64,000 bases of DNA from Homarus americanus (GCF_018991925.1 NW_024751891.1:55001-119000), one strand, 5' to 3'. Counted from the stretch's first letter, positions 21,424 to 32,432 are shown. Notes: generated by a model from the sequence alone, not told the origin. Program-made: numbers and translations.

Positions 21424-22237
21424 ATACAGAACAAGTACTATAGCTCTCACTCAACACTATATAGCTCTCACTCAACACTATATAGCTCTCACTCAACACT
21501 ATATAGCTCTCACTCAACACTATATAGCTCTCACTCAACACAATATAGCTCTCACTCAACACTATATAGCTTTCACTCAACACTATATAGCTCTCACTCA
21601 ACACTATATAGCTCTCACTCAACACTATATAGTTCTCACTCAACACTATATAGCTTTCACTCAACACTATATAGCTCTCACTCAACACTATATAGCTCTC
21701 CTCCAACACTATGCTCCTCCAACACTATATAGCTCCTCCTCAACACTATAGCTCTCCTCAACACTATATAGCTCTCACTCAACACTCTCACTCAACACTA
21801 TAGCTCTCACTCCTTGCCTATACTGGCTCTCCCTCCAACACTATATAGCTCTCTCCAACACTATATAGCTCTCACTCAACATATATAAGCTCTCCTCCAA
21901 CCTTATATGTCTCCTCCAACACTGTAATACTCACTCAACACCTCTAGCTCTCCACTCCAGCACTATATAGCTCTCACTCCAACACTATATAGCTCTCACT
22001 CAACACTATATAGCTCTCACTCAATACTATATAGCTCTCACTCAACACTATATAGCTTTCACTCAACACTATATAGTTCTCACTCAACACTATATAGCTT
22101 TCACTCAACACTATATAGCTCTCACTCAACACTATACAGCTCTCACTCAACACTATACAGCTCTCACTCAACACTATATAGCTCTCACTCAACACTATAT
22201 AGCTCTCATTCAACACTATATAGCTCTCACTCAACAA
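21424..22237. repeat. 21-bp ACTATATAGCTCTCACTCAAC array
   Basis: About 35 units. Left (21440-21690) and right (21965-22235) portions are near-perfect. The centre (21690-21960) has many indels, such as ATGCTCCTCC and TATATGTCTCC. Seven codons per unit give SESYIVL repeats on the minus strand, an artefact of the unit. Confidence 0.95.
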
Positions 22238-22317
22238 TCATCCCTAAATAAGTAAGTGGTCAAGATAGCTCTATCAATACTGGCGTTAATAGATTAAGTG
22301 TTCTGTACAGTTACATC

Positions 22318-22450
22318 AATTGGTGGTGGTGGTGGTGGTGATAGGTTACAAGTAGTGATGGTGGTAGTTGGACATAAATGGTAGTGGTGTTGGTGGTGGT
22401 TACAGGTTGGTGGTGTTGGTGGTGGTTACAGGTTGGTGGTAATGGGTCAC
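22318..22450. repeat. GGT-rich repeat
   Basis: (TGG)n followed by GGTTACAGGTTGGTGGTGTTGG units of about 27 bp. Confidence 0.9.
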
Positions 22451-22469
22451 ACAAGTAGTGGTGGTGGGC

Positions 22470-23400
22470 TGGTGGGTCACAAGTGGTGGGTAGAGAGAGG
22501 GGGTGTAGTGGGGTGGGGTTGACGCAGCCCACCTCAAGTGTCCCCTCACTGTAACCTGAGCAGGGATGTCTCTCCATCCTCTCAGTCCCCTCACTCTCCC
22601 TCACTCTGCCTTTATCTCACTCTCCCTCACTCTCCCTTTATCTCTCTACAAAGAAAGCCAACAGAGAGTTTTATCTCGTGATTTTTAAAATGTTGTTGGA
22701 CCTATGTAATTACTACCCTTGTTACGTGCTTAAAACCTTAGTAGTTGAAGTGCAACAACAACAACAACAACAACAACAACAACTCTCATTCACTTTGTAA
22801 TAAATATCGAAGAGTGTAAATAACTATGTAAGTCATTAAACACCGATTTATTAAGTGTTTAATAATATAAGAATAAATATTTATACTTAAACAAGATAAA
22901 ATGAGTTGATTTGTAAGTGTGGTTAATATTTAAGTATAAACAGGTAAGTAAGTGTAAGTGATCAAGTGTATAAATAAGTTAATAAGTCATTAAGTGTAAA
23001 TGTATTTCAGGAAGTAGGAAATAAAATCTTAATGAGATAATTAAGTAATGATTCAAGCATTTAAGTACCAAAGCAAGTAAACAAGTTAATGAGCAATTAA
23101 ACAAACACACATCTAAGGCCATAAACAGGCAATTAAACAAGTAACAAAGACTTTAAATAAATATCCAGATGTCCAGGTATAAAAGAAAATAAACAATTTA
23201 GTGTTTAAGCAAGTGGTTAGATAAGGAAACAACGAATCAAGTAAGTTGAAGGTGCAAGGAGATGTAGTGACAAGACATAGATAAATAAACAAATATACAA
23301 GTAATCAAGTAGTTAAATAAGTAAGCAAAAAACACAATAATGAGATCTGGAGGAATGGAGAGGTGTGCGTGTTTGTGTGCGTGTTTGTGTGTGTTTATGC
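22470..23400. other. AT-rich unique stretch, no gene recognised
   Basis: Contains (CAA)n at 22752-22781 and a region rich in AAGTA/AATAAGT words (22800-23310) with stops in all frames. Confidence 0.5.
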
Positions 23401-23472
23401 CTATGCGGTGGCCGAATGGATACGACACTCACCTCTCGACCTAAGGATAGTTGGTTCGTGTCCGGGATGTCC
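23401..23472 (+). mobile_element. tRNA-like SINE head
   Basis: Perfect A box TGGCCGAATGG (23410-23420) and a near-perfect B box GGTTCGTGTCC (23454-23464; one mismatch), with tRNA-like spacing. It continues as CGGGATGTCC up to the target site of the 2-kb element. Sequence beyond that element (from 25473, TTAGTCTGCCCAGATGCG) is the natural continuation. I infer a tRNA-derived SINE or tRNA pseudogene interrupted by a later transposon. Confidence 0.5.
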
Positions 23473-23571
23473 TTAAGCCCGTTTTGATGGCCGTCTCTGA
23501 CTTCACAGACTAATCGATGACGTCACGAAAACGGTGGTGCGTTCAGGGTGGGAGTTAAAATGTAAACAAAC

Positions 23572-23640
23572 ATGGTCGATGATAACGCTCGCTACGCCTT
23601 CCTCCTCGCAACTACACAAGAGAAAGGTCACGGTAATTAA
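23572..23640 (+). pseudogene. short open frame at the left end of the 2-kb element
   Basis: ATG followed by VDDNARYAFLLATTQEKGHG and a stop after 22 residues, starting about 100 bp inside the left terminal repeat. It sits where an element protein would begin. A CACG|GTAATT donor-like site near 23632 could continue it by splicing. Not recognised as a family member on its own. Confidence 0.25.
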
Positions 23641-25249
23641 TAACTGAGAGGCCACTTCATGTTGAATTTTGACCTTATTAACCTCGGTCTACCAAGGTAT
23701 TTACACCAAACTGTTTAAATGTATACAAGAAACAATGATGACAATAACTAAAACACAGATTTGCCCAGAATGAAAATTTATCAGTCGACACAACATAATG
23801 GTAATAAGCCTACACTTAAATCAATGACAATATACATTACTTAACCGGTTTGGTGTCCTTTTTAGTATTTTACCCCACATTTTCCCTCTACTTCAAAGCC
23901 CTGCCCACTTTAAATAACTAATATTGTTGGGGATAAATATTTAAAAGTTGCCATACAAAAATTAAAATAACTCGAAAACTATGAATTTTCGACGGATTCG
24001 CTATGGTATGAATATTATTTTGTCCTCTATCTCCCTATATAAGACTCAATATATAAGTAGGTGTTGGCAACAACTAAATATTAACCACGTAACGTAATGC
24101 ACCAAGAACACTATAAGTGAAGACAGTTTAAACCATACAAATAACAATATACTCATCACTATGGAGGAGTAGGAGGTGAGACCCACAGCCGGCAACCATA
24201 CTGTCCACAATCGACTGACTTTTATAACCCAACACCAAACCTCGAATGAATGAGTCGAAACATCAACTAAAACTTTGACTCACCCAATATGGTCAGTAAG
24301 TGTGGCGACGCTTGGCAGTCCTCACCACACTTTTGTCCTTAACCACTAGATGGCGACATCAACCAGAAAACAATGCGAATGACTGATGTATCACATACGT
24401 AGATGAATACATGTTTTCAATACATAAATAACAGTAGGAATACTGAGCATCATATACAAAACATACACTGGTAAAATTACATAATTCCCCCAAACACACC
24501 CACTAGAGGTGGCCATGCTGAGGGCAGGAGGCCAATGGCTTTTGTAGGATCCCTCCATTATTCTTGATAATTTTGTCTGGGGCTTATTGTATCATGAACT
24601 TTGTAATTACTACATTGAATCGGGGGTGTTTGAGAACATTCTTGCTGTTTATCCCAAATTTGCTAGCCCACACTGATTAGTCTTTAATTAGAATATGACG
24701 TCCAATGTATATGAACCACTGTCCTGCATGCCAGTGAACAGTGACATCACCCACATGACTCTGACCTATATATACTGTTAATGAATATGATGTATTTCTT
24801 TGTGTATGAACCTCTGTCCTGCGTGGCAGTGAGAAGTGCTACCACCCTCAGTGACAAGACCTGACTGAATTACTCAGAATAGGCAAACTGTACTACAAGC
24901 TTTGTCAACAAATTTGTTAAACTTAACTAACTAGTCTGGGGTTATTTTGAGCCTAATACTGTTCTCGATTCTACAGCTTGGGCTGGTGGACATAGACGGT
25001 TTATAGAGGGTGATGTAGATTGAAGCCTACTTCATTTATTTATCTATTTAATGAGATAGTACTTATTTATTCATTATTCATTAATTATTCATGTCTTCGG
25101 TGCAATGGTGCCATACGTTCAAATTCTGTAAATATTATTGAATTGAATCTTTTCATTTTCAATATGAATGTTTACTATGCATATTTTCATGAGCGATTAT
25201 ATTAGTTGAAGCTGAATTTCATCGTTAATTCAATAAATTTTCAACGTGA

Positions 25250-25426
25250 TCTTTAACTAATATCAACAACATACAGACGGGCACCAGCGCTTTCCGTCTG
25301 AACTGGCGAGATAAAAATGGTTTATCTCCCAGTGCCAACGAGCACGTTAGAAATGGCCAAGCAGAAGCTCCCCGATTCACACACGACGTCCACGAAACAG
25401 ACCAGTATGACTTCATCGACCGCTAA
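25250..25426 (+). pseudogene. C-terminal-like open segment of the 2-kb element
   Basis: A 58-codon stop-to-stop plus-strand frame without Met ends just before the right terminal repeat. It includes TSAFRLNWRDKNGLSPSANE, HVRNGQAEAPRFTHDV and HETDQYDFIDR before TAA. Its position and direction fit the 3' end of an element-encoded protein. No transposase catalytic motif is present here. Confidence 0.3.
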
Positions 25427-25839
25427 ATGATGTCAGAGACGGCCATCAAAACGGGCCAGTGAGAATCGGGCTTTAGTCTGCCCAGATGCGAGGGAGAAAT
25501 AGAAATAAAAAAAGAAAGGAAAAAACAAGTAAGGTAGATTAAAGTATATAAAGTGAGGCATGATTAAGAGAAAGTAAGAATGTACAGCAAGGTGAGAACA
25601 AGTAAATATACAGAGAAGTGAAAATGTAAAGAAAATGAATAAGAGGGAGTAATTATATAGAGGAACCACAAAGAAGGATAAGAGATAATGAGAAGTCTAG
25701 AGTAAAGAAGCTGATGAAATAAATATAAGAAAAGAAAATAACAAAGGCTATAATAATGGAAGGAAGAAGAGATTAGAGAATAGAGATAACGAGATAAGTG
25801 AAATAGCCCTAATGAGAACATGACGAAGGAGAGAGAAAG

Positions 25840-25844
<5 letters not shown>

Positions 25845-25885
<41 letters not shown>
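25845..25885. repeat. (AAT)n microsatellite
   Basis: About 13 AAT units. Confidence 0.95.
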
Positions 25886-25887
<2 letters not shown>

Positions 25888-25924
25888 TAAAACAGGAAAA
25901 CGATTACTCAATAGGCAAAACTAC

Positions 25925-26135
25925 CAACACGTAAGGGAGAGTGAGAGAGTGTGAGAGCGTGTGAGAGAGTGTGAGAGTGTGAGAGAGTGAGAGTGTGAGA
26001 GTGTGGGAGAGTGTGAGAGAGTGTGAGAGTGTGAGAGTGTAAGAGAGTGTAAGAGAGTGTGAGAGTATGAGAGCATGTGAGGTGTGGGAGAGAGTGTGAG
26101 GCGTGTGAGAGTGTGAGAGGTGTGGTGTGAGTGTG
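25925..26135. repeat. GAGAGTGTGAGAGTGTG array
   Basis: Mixed GAGAGTGTGA units of 8-18 bp for about 200 bp. His/Ser/Leu/Thr-rich minus-strand frames are artefacts. Confidence 0.9.
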
Positions 26136-26194
26136 GTGTGGAGTAGTGCACACTTTAAATAAAGGAGGTCACTGGTTCCCGACAGCAGACAGGA

Positions 26195-26322
26195 GAGGGG
26201 AAAGAAAGGAGGGAGGGGGGAGGAAGGGAGGAAGGGGGGGAGAGAGAGGGAAGGAAGGAGAGGGAGTGAGGGGGGGGGAAGTGGGGAAGGAAGGGAGTGA
26301 GGGGGAGAGAGAGGGAGGGACA
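26195..26322. repeat. G-rich polypurine tract
   Basis: GGGAGGAAGGG/GGGAGAGAG units. Several G runs of 4-9 allow plus-strand G-quadruplexes. Confidence 0.85.
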
Positions 26323-26419
26323 GGAAACGCCCCCACAAAGGTAAAACTTTATTTTTTTCCTGCTTACATTGCTCTACTGAGACCAAGACAAAAGACTTAC
26401 AAACAATTTTTAATTAATG

Positions 26420-26420
<1 letters not shown>

Positions 26421-26473
<53 letters not shown>
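26421..26473. repeat. (TG)n microsatellite
   Basis: About 26 TG units. Confidence 0.95.
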
Positions 26474-26474
<1 letters not shown>

Positions 26475-26509
26475 TTCTGTGCATTCATGCAAATCCACAT
26501 TATGGGAAG

Positions 26510-26690
26510 GTAGGCAAACGTTCTTATTATAGCGTCCTGGGTTCAATCCCTGGCCCGGGACAGATGTGAGAAGGGTATTATCCAGTGTGACCATAGACCT
26601 TAACCTACCAAATATTACAGGTTTTCTCTGGGTACTTCGGTCTCCTACTGTACAATAAAGGTCATAAAAGGTAACATTGACCTAACCAAC
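26510..26690 (+). mobile_element. SINE 3' fragment
   Basis: Contains a B-box-like T arm CTGGGTTCAATCCCTGG (about 26536-26552) followed 75 bp on by GGTTTTCTCTGGGTACTTCG (26619-26638). The latter resembles the TTTTCTCCGGGTACTCCGG-type motif shared by several metazoan SINE families. The 5' A-box region is not clear because an (TG)n tract lies upstream. Confidence 0.4.
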
Positions 26691-27440
26691 CCAAACGACT
26701 GGTAAACTAATTATTAGTGAATGATAAATACAAAAATATGATTTGATTCAGCCGGGTAAATGCTTGAGTCAGAAGGATTCGGAAGTCAAACGTTATACAG
26801 ACGCTTGTGTTCGTGGACTGTAGTCTTGCATCACGCTTTACTGCATTTCCTTTTTCCTGAATCGTACAGTGACATCATCAGTGTACATAAATAACTCGAT
26901 TCTTTATTCTGTACTATTATTATTATCATTATTATTATTAGTAGTAGTAGTAGTATTCTCTCTCTCTCTCTCTCTCTCTTTCTCTTTCTTCTCTTTAGCT
27001 ATCTTCTGCAAATTATCTCTCTTTCTCTCTACATCTTTCTCCATTTCTCTGTGTGTCTGTTTCTATGGCACCATAGCCAGACTCAGTGCCAAGAGAAGTT
27101 CATGGCACTCTAACGTAATCGGGTCATGACCAGCGTAAATGAGGAACTCCAGAGAGAAATAGGTTCCACTCTAATAAGAATAAAATAAATTAAAGTGTAT
27201 ATCACCAATCCTGATTTACATATATAAGTGTTCTGTATAGGAATAAATACACTATATGGATGCAGTCTGTTAATAATATAAGTTTTCTTTCATTTTATAA
27301 GTAAACTGAGGTTACTTAGGTAATCCCACTACTTATCAGTACTTATAATACACACCAGAAGAGCCCAGACCAGACAAGGTTTAGTTGTACGGAACTTAGG
27401 ACAGTTCATGATAAACACATGGTACTGTGACTGTAGTTTA
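26691..27440. other. mostly unique AT-rich stretch
   Basis: Holds an (ATT)/(AGT) run at 26920-26955 and a CT tract at 26957-27050. No convincing exon. Confidence 0.45.
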
Positions 27441-27444
27441 ATTG

Positions 27445-27446
<2 letters not shown>

Positions 27447-27497
<51 letters not shown>
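27447..27497. repeat. (AAT)n microsatellite
   Basis: About 17 AAT units. Confidence 0.95.
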
Positions 27498-27499
<2 letters not shown>

Positions 27500-27569
27500 G
27501 TTTAAGATAAGCACAGCGGCTACTGACACACTTTCTTAACCCGTACATCACATCCACATTCTATGTACG

Positions 27570-27716
27570 TCACACATCTAAATTTATCCTGATGCTATCA
27601 AGGAGAGAGTTCACGTTATCTCGGTCGGTAACAGTCTGAGAGAAGTGTTCCTCCCACGTGATACCACCCATCCACACTAACAGCGTCTGGGCCAATCTTC
27701 TTCCACAACAGATGGG
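27570..27716 (-). CDS. candidate terminal coding segment, unidentified
   Basis: The minus-strand frame reads PICCGRRLAQTLLVWMGG, ITWEEHFSQTVTDRDN and VNSLLDSIRINLDV, then TGA. Composition and codon choice look like protein. The upstream AT-rich sequence TTATTGCAATTTCAAATTTC could serve as an acceptor tract but the exact AG is unclear. No poly(A) signal is obvious downstream; the next feature is the AAT microsatellite. It could be a host terminal exon or a transposon remnant; the family is not recognised. Confidence 0.25.
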   Translation of the reverse strand, partial: PICCGRRLAQTLLVWMGGITWEEHFSQTVTDRDNVNSLLDSIRINLDV

Positions 27717-27719
27717 AAA

Positions 27720-28831
27720 TTTGAAATTGCAATAAAAGAGTTTATTTATCCAGAATAATACAGATAATAAAGACGTCACTACCTGGGCCCTCAGCTGCTG
27801 CTCACACCCAGGGAGACTCCAGCACACAGCTGTACTTAAGTATGATCAGTTGATTGACTGTTGTGGCTGGGAACCAACTTGGGAAATTAATAAGTAAACG
27901 TTGATGGTCTTCCTCCTGAGGCGTTAGTTTATTGTTGACAGCCTGAGTGTTCACGTGAAGCTCTCTCAATGTAGAGTTCTCACGGTAGTCTGAAGGCTGG
28001 GTGTTTAGCGGATCATCTGTGGTTGAGTGACAGCCTGGTGATGCGGAGTGACCACACACGTTCATTAGCCCTGCACAGTGTTGTATTCAGGAGAGCAGGC
28101 AGTGAAGACAGTTGTCTTGAGCACAGCGTTACCTTCCTCGTGACAGTGTCTTGTTGGGTGGTGGTGGTTGTGATGTACTTTTTTGTGTAGTTGATGTTGG
28201 TGTTTTCTTGGTGTTCAATCATACATAATTATTATATCATTTACTTATGTTTTTATTTGTCACAAGATTATTAATTTTATCTCCAGAAACACATGTAATT
28301 TCTTACATTAATGAAGTATTATGAAACACCACCTATGTAAAGAACCATCAGCTGTAATAAATCTTGTACTAATCTGTTTGTCGTAATATTTTCAACATAA
28401 ACTTGTTATCAGGAAACTCCTCCATTAAGTCGTTATAACAGTAATGCTAAACTGGCAACGGTATGACGTCACTACAGAACTGGCTGGTCGAGCGCCAATA
28501 TTTTGTGGGTGAATAAGATTATTATCTGGTCAGACAATAGATAGTTATGCTTTATTGCACCCGATGTTTATCCCGTCACTTTATCGCAGATCTTACAAGA
28601 GTTAAAGTCACCCTCGAGGTCCTGGAGTGAGTTATGGCGGAGAATATTTATGTGAGGCGTTATCTATATACTGTAATACTATTGTTTACTAACTCTTCCA
28701 CTAGTCTCCATCATAAATATATATAACGCAGATTTCAAACACAATAAGAAATAATAACACTGACGTTTCCGCAAGCATCCTCTCTTTGCGTTTCGGAATT
28801 ACGAGAACGTATTATGTAATCAGACAATCAC

Positions 28832-28833
<2 letters not shown>
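27720..28833. other. unique stretch, no gene recognised
   Basis: Includes AGAGTTTATTTATCCAGAAT at 27728, which has a diverged partner ACAGTTTATTTAGCCAGAAA at 53098 and a shorter one at 32613, a possible old dispersed repeat end. Otherwise no structure was found. Confidence 0.45.

Positions 28834-28893
<60 letters not shown>
28834..28893. repeat. (TG)n microsatellite
   Basis: About 29 TG units. Confidence 0.95.
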
Positions 28894-28894
<1 letters not shown>

Positions 28895-29440
28895 GCTGTT
28901 TATTAATATAAAACATATAAAACTTCAGATCATTAGTGAAAATTTCAATAAAACTCTAAATTCGACAAAGAACAATCGGTCCAGCTTCTCATTCGCCTCT
29001 TTACCTCACCTTAACCCACCACGTCAACTGTATCCTCACACCTTACACGTCTCAGCAGTGGTAAGACTTTGTTCCCTTACCCACGAGTCCTTCCCTTCTA
29101 CCCACCCCACAACCCCACGTCCGTAATGTTTTGTTTTCTCAGTGATCCCTAAAATCCTCTCACAGTTCCTCTACCAAGTGAAATTATCCGCTAACAATGG
29201 TCCCCAACCGTAGTGGCGTCCGCGAGACCACATTATGGAGTCCGGAAGGTTTACTAGAAAAAAAATGAAATATTTGGGAATCTTTGTCAGTGAAAATAAT
29301 AAAAATGACTCTAATCCTTATACAGTACTCCTCTATACTCTATAATCTATATCATCTATAATCTTATAATTATATATATAACCGACACAATTATAATGTC
29401 GTGAATAAATCTTTTAGCCAACATCTCTCATCACTGTTTC
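28895..29440. other. unique AT-rich stretch
   Basis: No repeats or exon-like frames beyond short Pro/Ser/Thr-rich peptides; ATATAT runs at 29335-29385. Confidence 0.45.
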
Positions 29441-29550
29441 CTAGTTATCCATTTTCCTCACTTCCACCGAGACCTTTACCTCATCCCTCCACCTCCTTTT
29501 ACCATTCATGTACCATTTTTCCAACATGTCCATAATAACTCAGTAAATCC
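29440..29550 (-). mobile_element. LINE C-terminal fragment
   Basis: On the minus strand, 29546-29502 encodes LLSYYGHVGKMVHEW before a stop. Established knowledge: a YGHVxRM-type motif occurs downstream of the reverse transcriptase in many non-LTR retrotransposons. Downstream sequence in the same frame (KEVEG) is interrupted by stops. A short decayed LINE remnant. Confidence 0.45.
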
Positions 29551-29881
29551 TGATCTAATATATATTTCTATCTTAAATATACAGGAGGTAAAAAACAAGA
29601 GTAATAAACCTTTTCCATGTGCCTCGTTTATACAGTGACTTTCTCAGTCTCCTTCCATCCCCCTCAAGTGATTGTTACCCATAAATATCCATTATTTTCA
29701 TCAACTATAATTATAAGAGAGGAGACAGTACACCAGACACATTGACTACTTTACGAAGCAACAAGGAACAAGGTAGATGGTTCCTGGATTTATTGTTCCG
29801 TAGATAATATAACCAGCATATTAAGGACAGACTATATTAAAGGCAAGATAAATAAATAATAGTAAAATAATTTGATACTAG

Positions 29882-29916
<35 letters not shown>

Positions 29917-30390
29917 ATCATGACACTAACTTATCACTTCACAATAAGACAATAAAACATGAAGACAAGTTTGTGATAAATATCTATCACTTGTGTACAC
30001 TGACAGACAACAGATGGCGCCTCACTGTCACGTTTCGCTGTGAGGGGATGACTATGTATTTGTCACTCTTGCTAACAATAACAACAGCTAGCAACACACA
30101 GTTTCACATCTCAACCTGACCATCTGTCGTAAAAGTAAAAAAAAAAAAAAAAGGTGCCATTTCCATCGTTTTGACCGTAGTAGAAAAGTTATGAAAGAAT
30201 TAGATATTCATACACACAAACCATCTCTATGATAATACCAAAAATAATATCGTAACAACATTATAACCCTGAATTAACGTCTGTATATCCTGTATCAGTG
30301 TTGCATAAACATCTCAAACGTCTGTGGGTTTTTGTTTTTTGTGTTCTACGACTCTGAAACTTAGTAACACATGTCTCTTTCTTTCCTCCC
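29551..30390. other. AT-rich unique stretch with (AC)n
   Basis: Holds an (AC)n at 29883-29911 and a 16-bp poly-A at 30137. No gene-like frame. Confidence 0.5.
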
Positions 30391-30825
30391 AGGGCCACAG
30401 TACTTAACCTAACCTAACTTAACCTCCCAGGGCCACAGTACTTAACCTAACCCCAACCTAACCTCCCAGGGCCACAGTACTTCAACCCCCAACCTAACCT
30501 AACCTCCCAGGACCACTAACCTAACCTCCCAGGGCCACAGCATTTCTAACCCCTAACCTAACCTCCTGGACCACTAACACCTCCCATGGCCACAGTACTT
30601 AACCCCTAACCTAACCTAACCTCCCAGGACCACTAACCTAACCTCCCAGGGCCACAGCACTTAACCCCAACCTAACCTAACCTAACCTCCCAGGACCACT
30701 AACCCAACCTCCCAGGACCACAGTACTAACCCCAACCTAACCTAACCTAACCTAACCTCCCAGGACCACTAACCTAACCTCCCAGGGCCACAGTACTTAA
30801 TCCCTAACCTAACCTAACCTATAAT
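30391..30825. repeat. composite minisatellite of CCTAA units and CCCAGGGCCACAGTACTT
   Basis: About eleven blocks in which 2-5 TAACC telomere-type units alternate with TCCCAGGGCCACAGTACTTA or the shorter TCCCAGGACCACTAACC. Block length varies mostly by multiples of the 5-bp TAACC unit, so the telomeric subunits expand within a larger tandem repeat. Confidence 0.92.
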
Positions 30826-30961
30826 TTATAGAGGATTAATTATACTTGCAAGTCACGTCCCTATACAAACACAGTCATAGGCCTCTACACTGGACACACG
30901 GAGAGGCGGTGCTGAGAGAGGCAGAAAAACAGCTTGTGTTTATTCAGTCTGTTTGTGTACA

Positions 30962-30964
30962 TGT

Positions 30965-31014
<50 letters not shown>

Positions 31015-31043
31015 CGAGGGAACAAGACAAGGGAAGAAGGAAG

Positions 31044-31102
<59 letters not shown>
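30962..31102. repeat. (TG)n - spacer - (AC)n inverted microsatellite pair
   Basis: About 25 TG units (30962-31012), a 33-bp purine-rich spacer, then about 28 AC units (31046-31101). The arms are complementary and can form a hairpin stem of about 50 bp. Confidence 0.95.
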
Positions 31103-31103
<1 letters not shown>

Positions 31104-31144
31104 AAGGTGTAATAAGAACTTACGTGGTAATTCATTATTATTTC

Positions 31145-31182
31145 CGTCTATCTATCTACGATTATCTATCTATCTATCTACT
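31145..31182. repeat. (TATC)n microsatellite
   Basis: About eight CTAT/TATC units with one interruption. Confidence 0.85.
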
Positions 31183-31339
31183 TTCCAACTCATGTGTCGG
31201 GTGGGTCAAGGTGTAGAAAGGTCAAAGAAAGTAGTGAAAGGAATAGGAGAAATGTAGAAAGTTAGAGGATAGTAGTAATTCAGGTAAAGAAAGTGACAAG
31301 CAAAGTTACGACAAGTACAGAAAGTGACAAGAAAGGATT

Positions 31340-31940
31340 GATGAAAAGTGTAGAAAGTGACAGTAAAGGTTCATGATAAGTGTAGAAAGTGACGGTATAG
31401 GTTCATGATAAGTGTAGAAAGTGACAGTAAAGGTTCATGATAAGTGTAGAAAGTGACGGTATAGGTTCATGATAAGTGTAGAAAGTGACAGTATAGGTTC
31501 ATGATAAGTGTAGAAAGTGACAGTATAGGTTCATGATAAGTGTAGAAAGTGACGTAAAGGTCTGATAAGTGTAGAAAGTGACGGTATAGGTTCAGGATAA
31601 GTGTAGAAAGTGACGGTAAAGGTTCATGATAAGTGTAGAAAGTGACGGTATAGGTTCATGATATGTAGAAAGACGGTATAGGTTCATGATAAGTGTAGAA
31701 AGTGACGGTATAGGTTCATGATAAGTGTAGAAAGTGACGGTATAGGTTCATGATAAGGTAGAAAGTGACAGTAAAGGTTCATGATAAGTGTAGAAAGTGA
31801 CGGTATAGGTTCATGATAAGTGTAGAAAGTGACAGTAAAGGTTCATGATAAGTGTAGAAAGTGACAGTAAAGGTTCATGATAAGTGTAGAAAGTGACAGT
31901 AAAGGTTCATGATAAGTGTAGAAAGTGACAGTAAAGTTTA
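31340..31940. repeat. 32-bp array with GATAAGTGTAGAAAGTGAC
   Basis: Eighteen to nineteen units of 32 bp: GGTTCATGATAAGTGTAG followed by AAAGTGACGGTATA or AAAGTGACAGTAAA. The two variants are intermixed. Indels cluster at 31550-31690. Confidence 0.95.
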
Positions 31941-31994
31941 GTCAAAAAATTAAAATGACAGGAAAATGATAAAGCCAATAATGAAAAAATCCAC

Positions 31995-32110
31995 AACACA
32001 AACAGAAAGAGAGAAAGAAATAAAGAAAAGAAAGAAGGAAAAAGAAAGAAAGAAAAAGAAAGAAAGAAGGAAAGAAAGAGACTAAAGGAAAGAAAGAAAG
32101 AAAGGAAGAG

Positions 32111-32145
<35 letters not shown>

Positions 32146-32335
32146 GAAAGAAAGAAATAAAGAAAGAAAGAAAAGAAAGAGAGAAAGAAAGAGAGAAAGA
32201 AAGAAAGAAATAAAGAAATAAAGAAAGAAAGAAAGAAAGAGAGAAAGGAAAAAGAAATAAAGGAAAAGAAAAAGAAAGAAGAGGAAGAAAAAGAAAGAAA
32301 GAAAGGAAAGAGAGAAACGAAAATTACAAAATCAG
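31995..32335. repeat. (GAAA)n polypurine tract
   Basis: About 340 bp of GAAA/GAAAGAAAGG with almost no pyrimidines on the plus strand. Confidence 0.95.
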
Positions 32336-32377
32336 ACGAATAAAGAAGGAAAGATTTTTACAAGAATTACGTCCATT

Positions 32378-32432
32378 CACCCCCACCCCTCCCCACCCCT
32401 CCCCCACCCCACCCCCTCCACCCCCCACAACC
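32378..32432 (-). other. G-quadruplex-prone C-run cluster
   Basis: Plus-strand runs CCCC, CCCC, CCCC, CCCC, CCCCC, CCCC, CCCCC and CCCCCC separated by 1-3 bases give eight G runs on the minus strand. That is well above the four needed for a G-quadruplex (i-motif on the plus strand). Confidence 0.75.

Larger units (their letters stand above)
23476..25472 (+). mobile_element. 2.0-kb DNA transposon, PIF/Harbinger-like by ends
   Basis: Ends are inverted repeats. Left 23476-23501 begins AGCCCGTTTTGATGGCCGTC. Right 25432-25472, read inwards, begins AGCCCGATTCTCACTGGCCC and then matches TTTTGATGGCCGTCTCTGAC. The left end lacks 15 bp lying between two GCCCG words, a slippage-type deletion. TCGATGANGTCA words further in (23514-23525, 25408-25419) extend the repeat. 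Flanking TTA at 23473-23475 and 25473-25475 is a 3-bp target duplication, the PIF/Harbinger signature. The interior has short plus-strand frames only, so the copy is probably dead. Confidence 0.62.

Noticed and set aside
21326..22237. SESYIVL and SHSTLYS repeat proteins
   Set aside because: Both strands give open repeat peptides from a 21-bp unit; no start context or splice sites.
23176..23183. TATAAAAG motif
   Set aside because: Lies in an AT-rich, stop-filled stretch with no downstream leader, ATG exon or donor.
31340..31940. CRISPR-like array (32-bp units)
   Set aside because: Units are directly adjacent without unique spacers, in a eukaryotic genome; an ordinary minisatellite.
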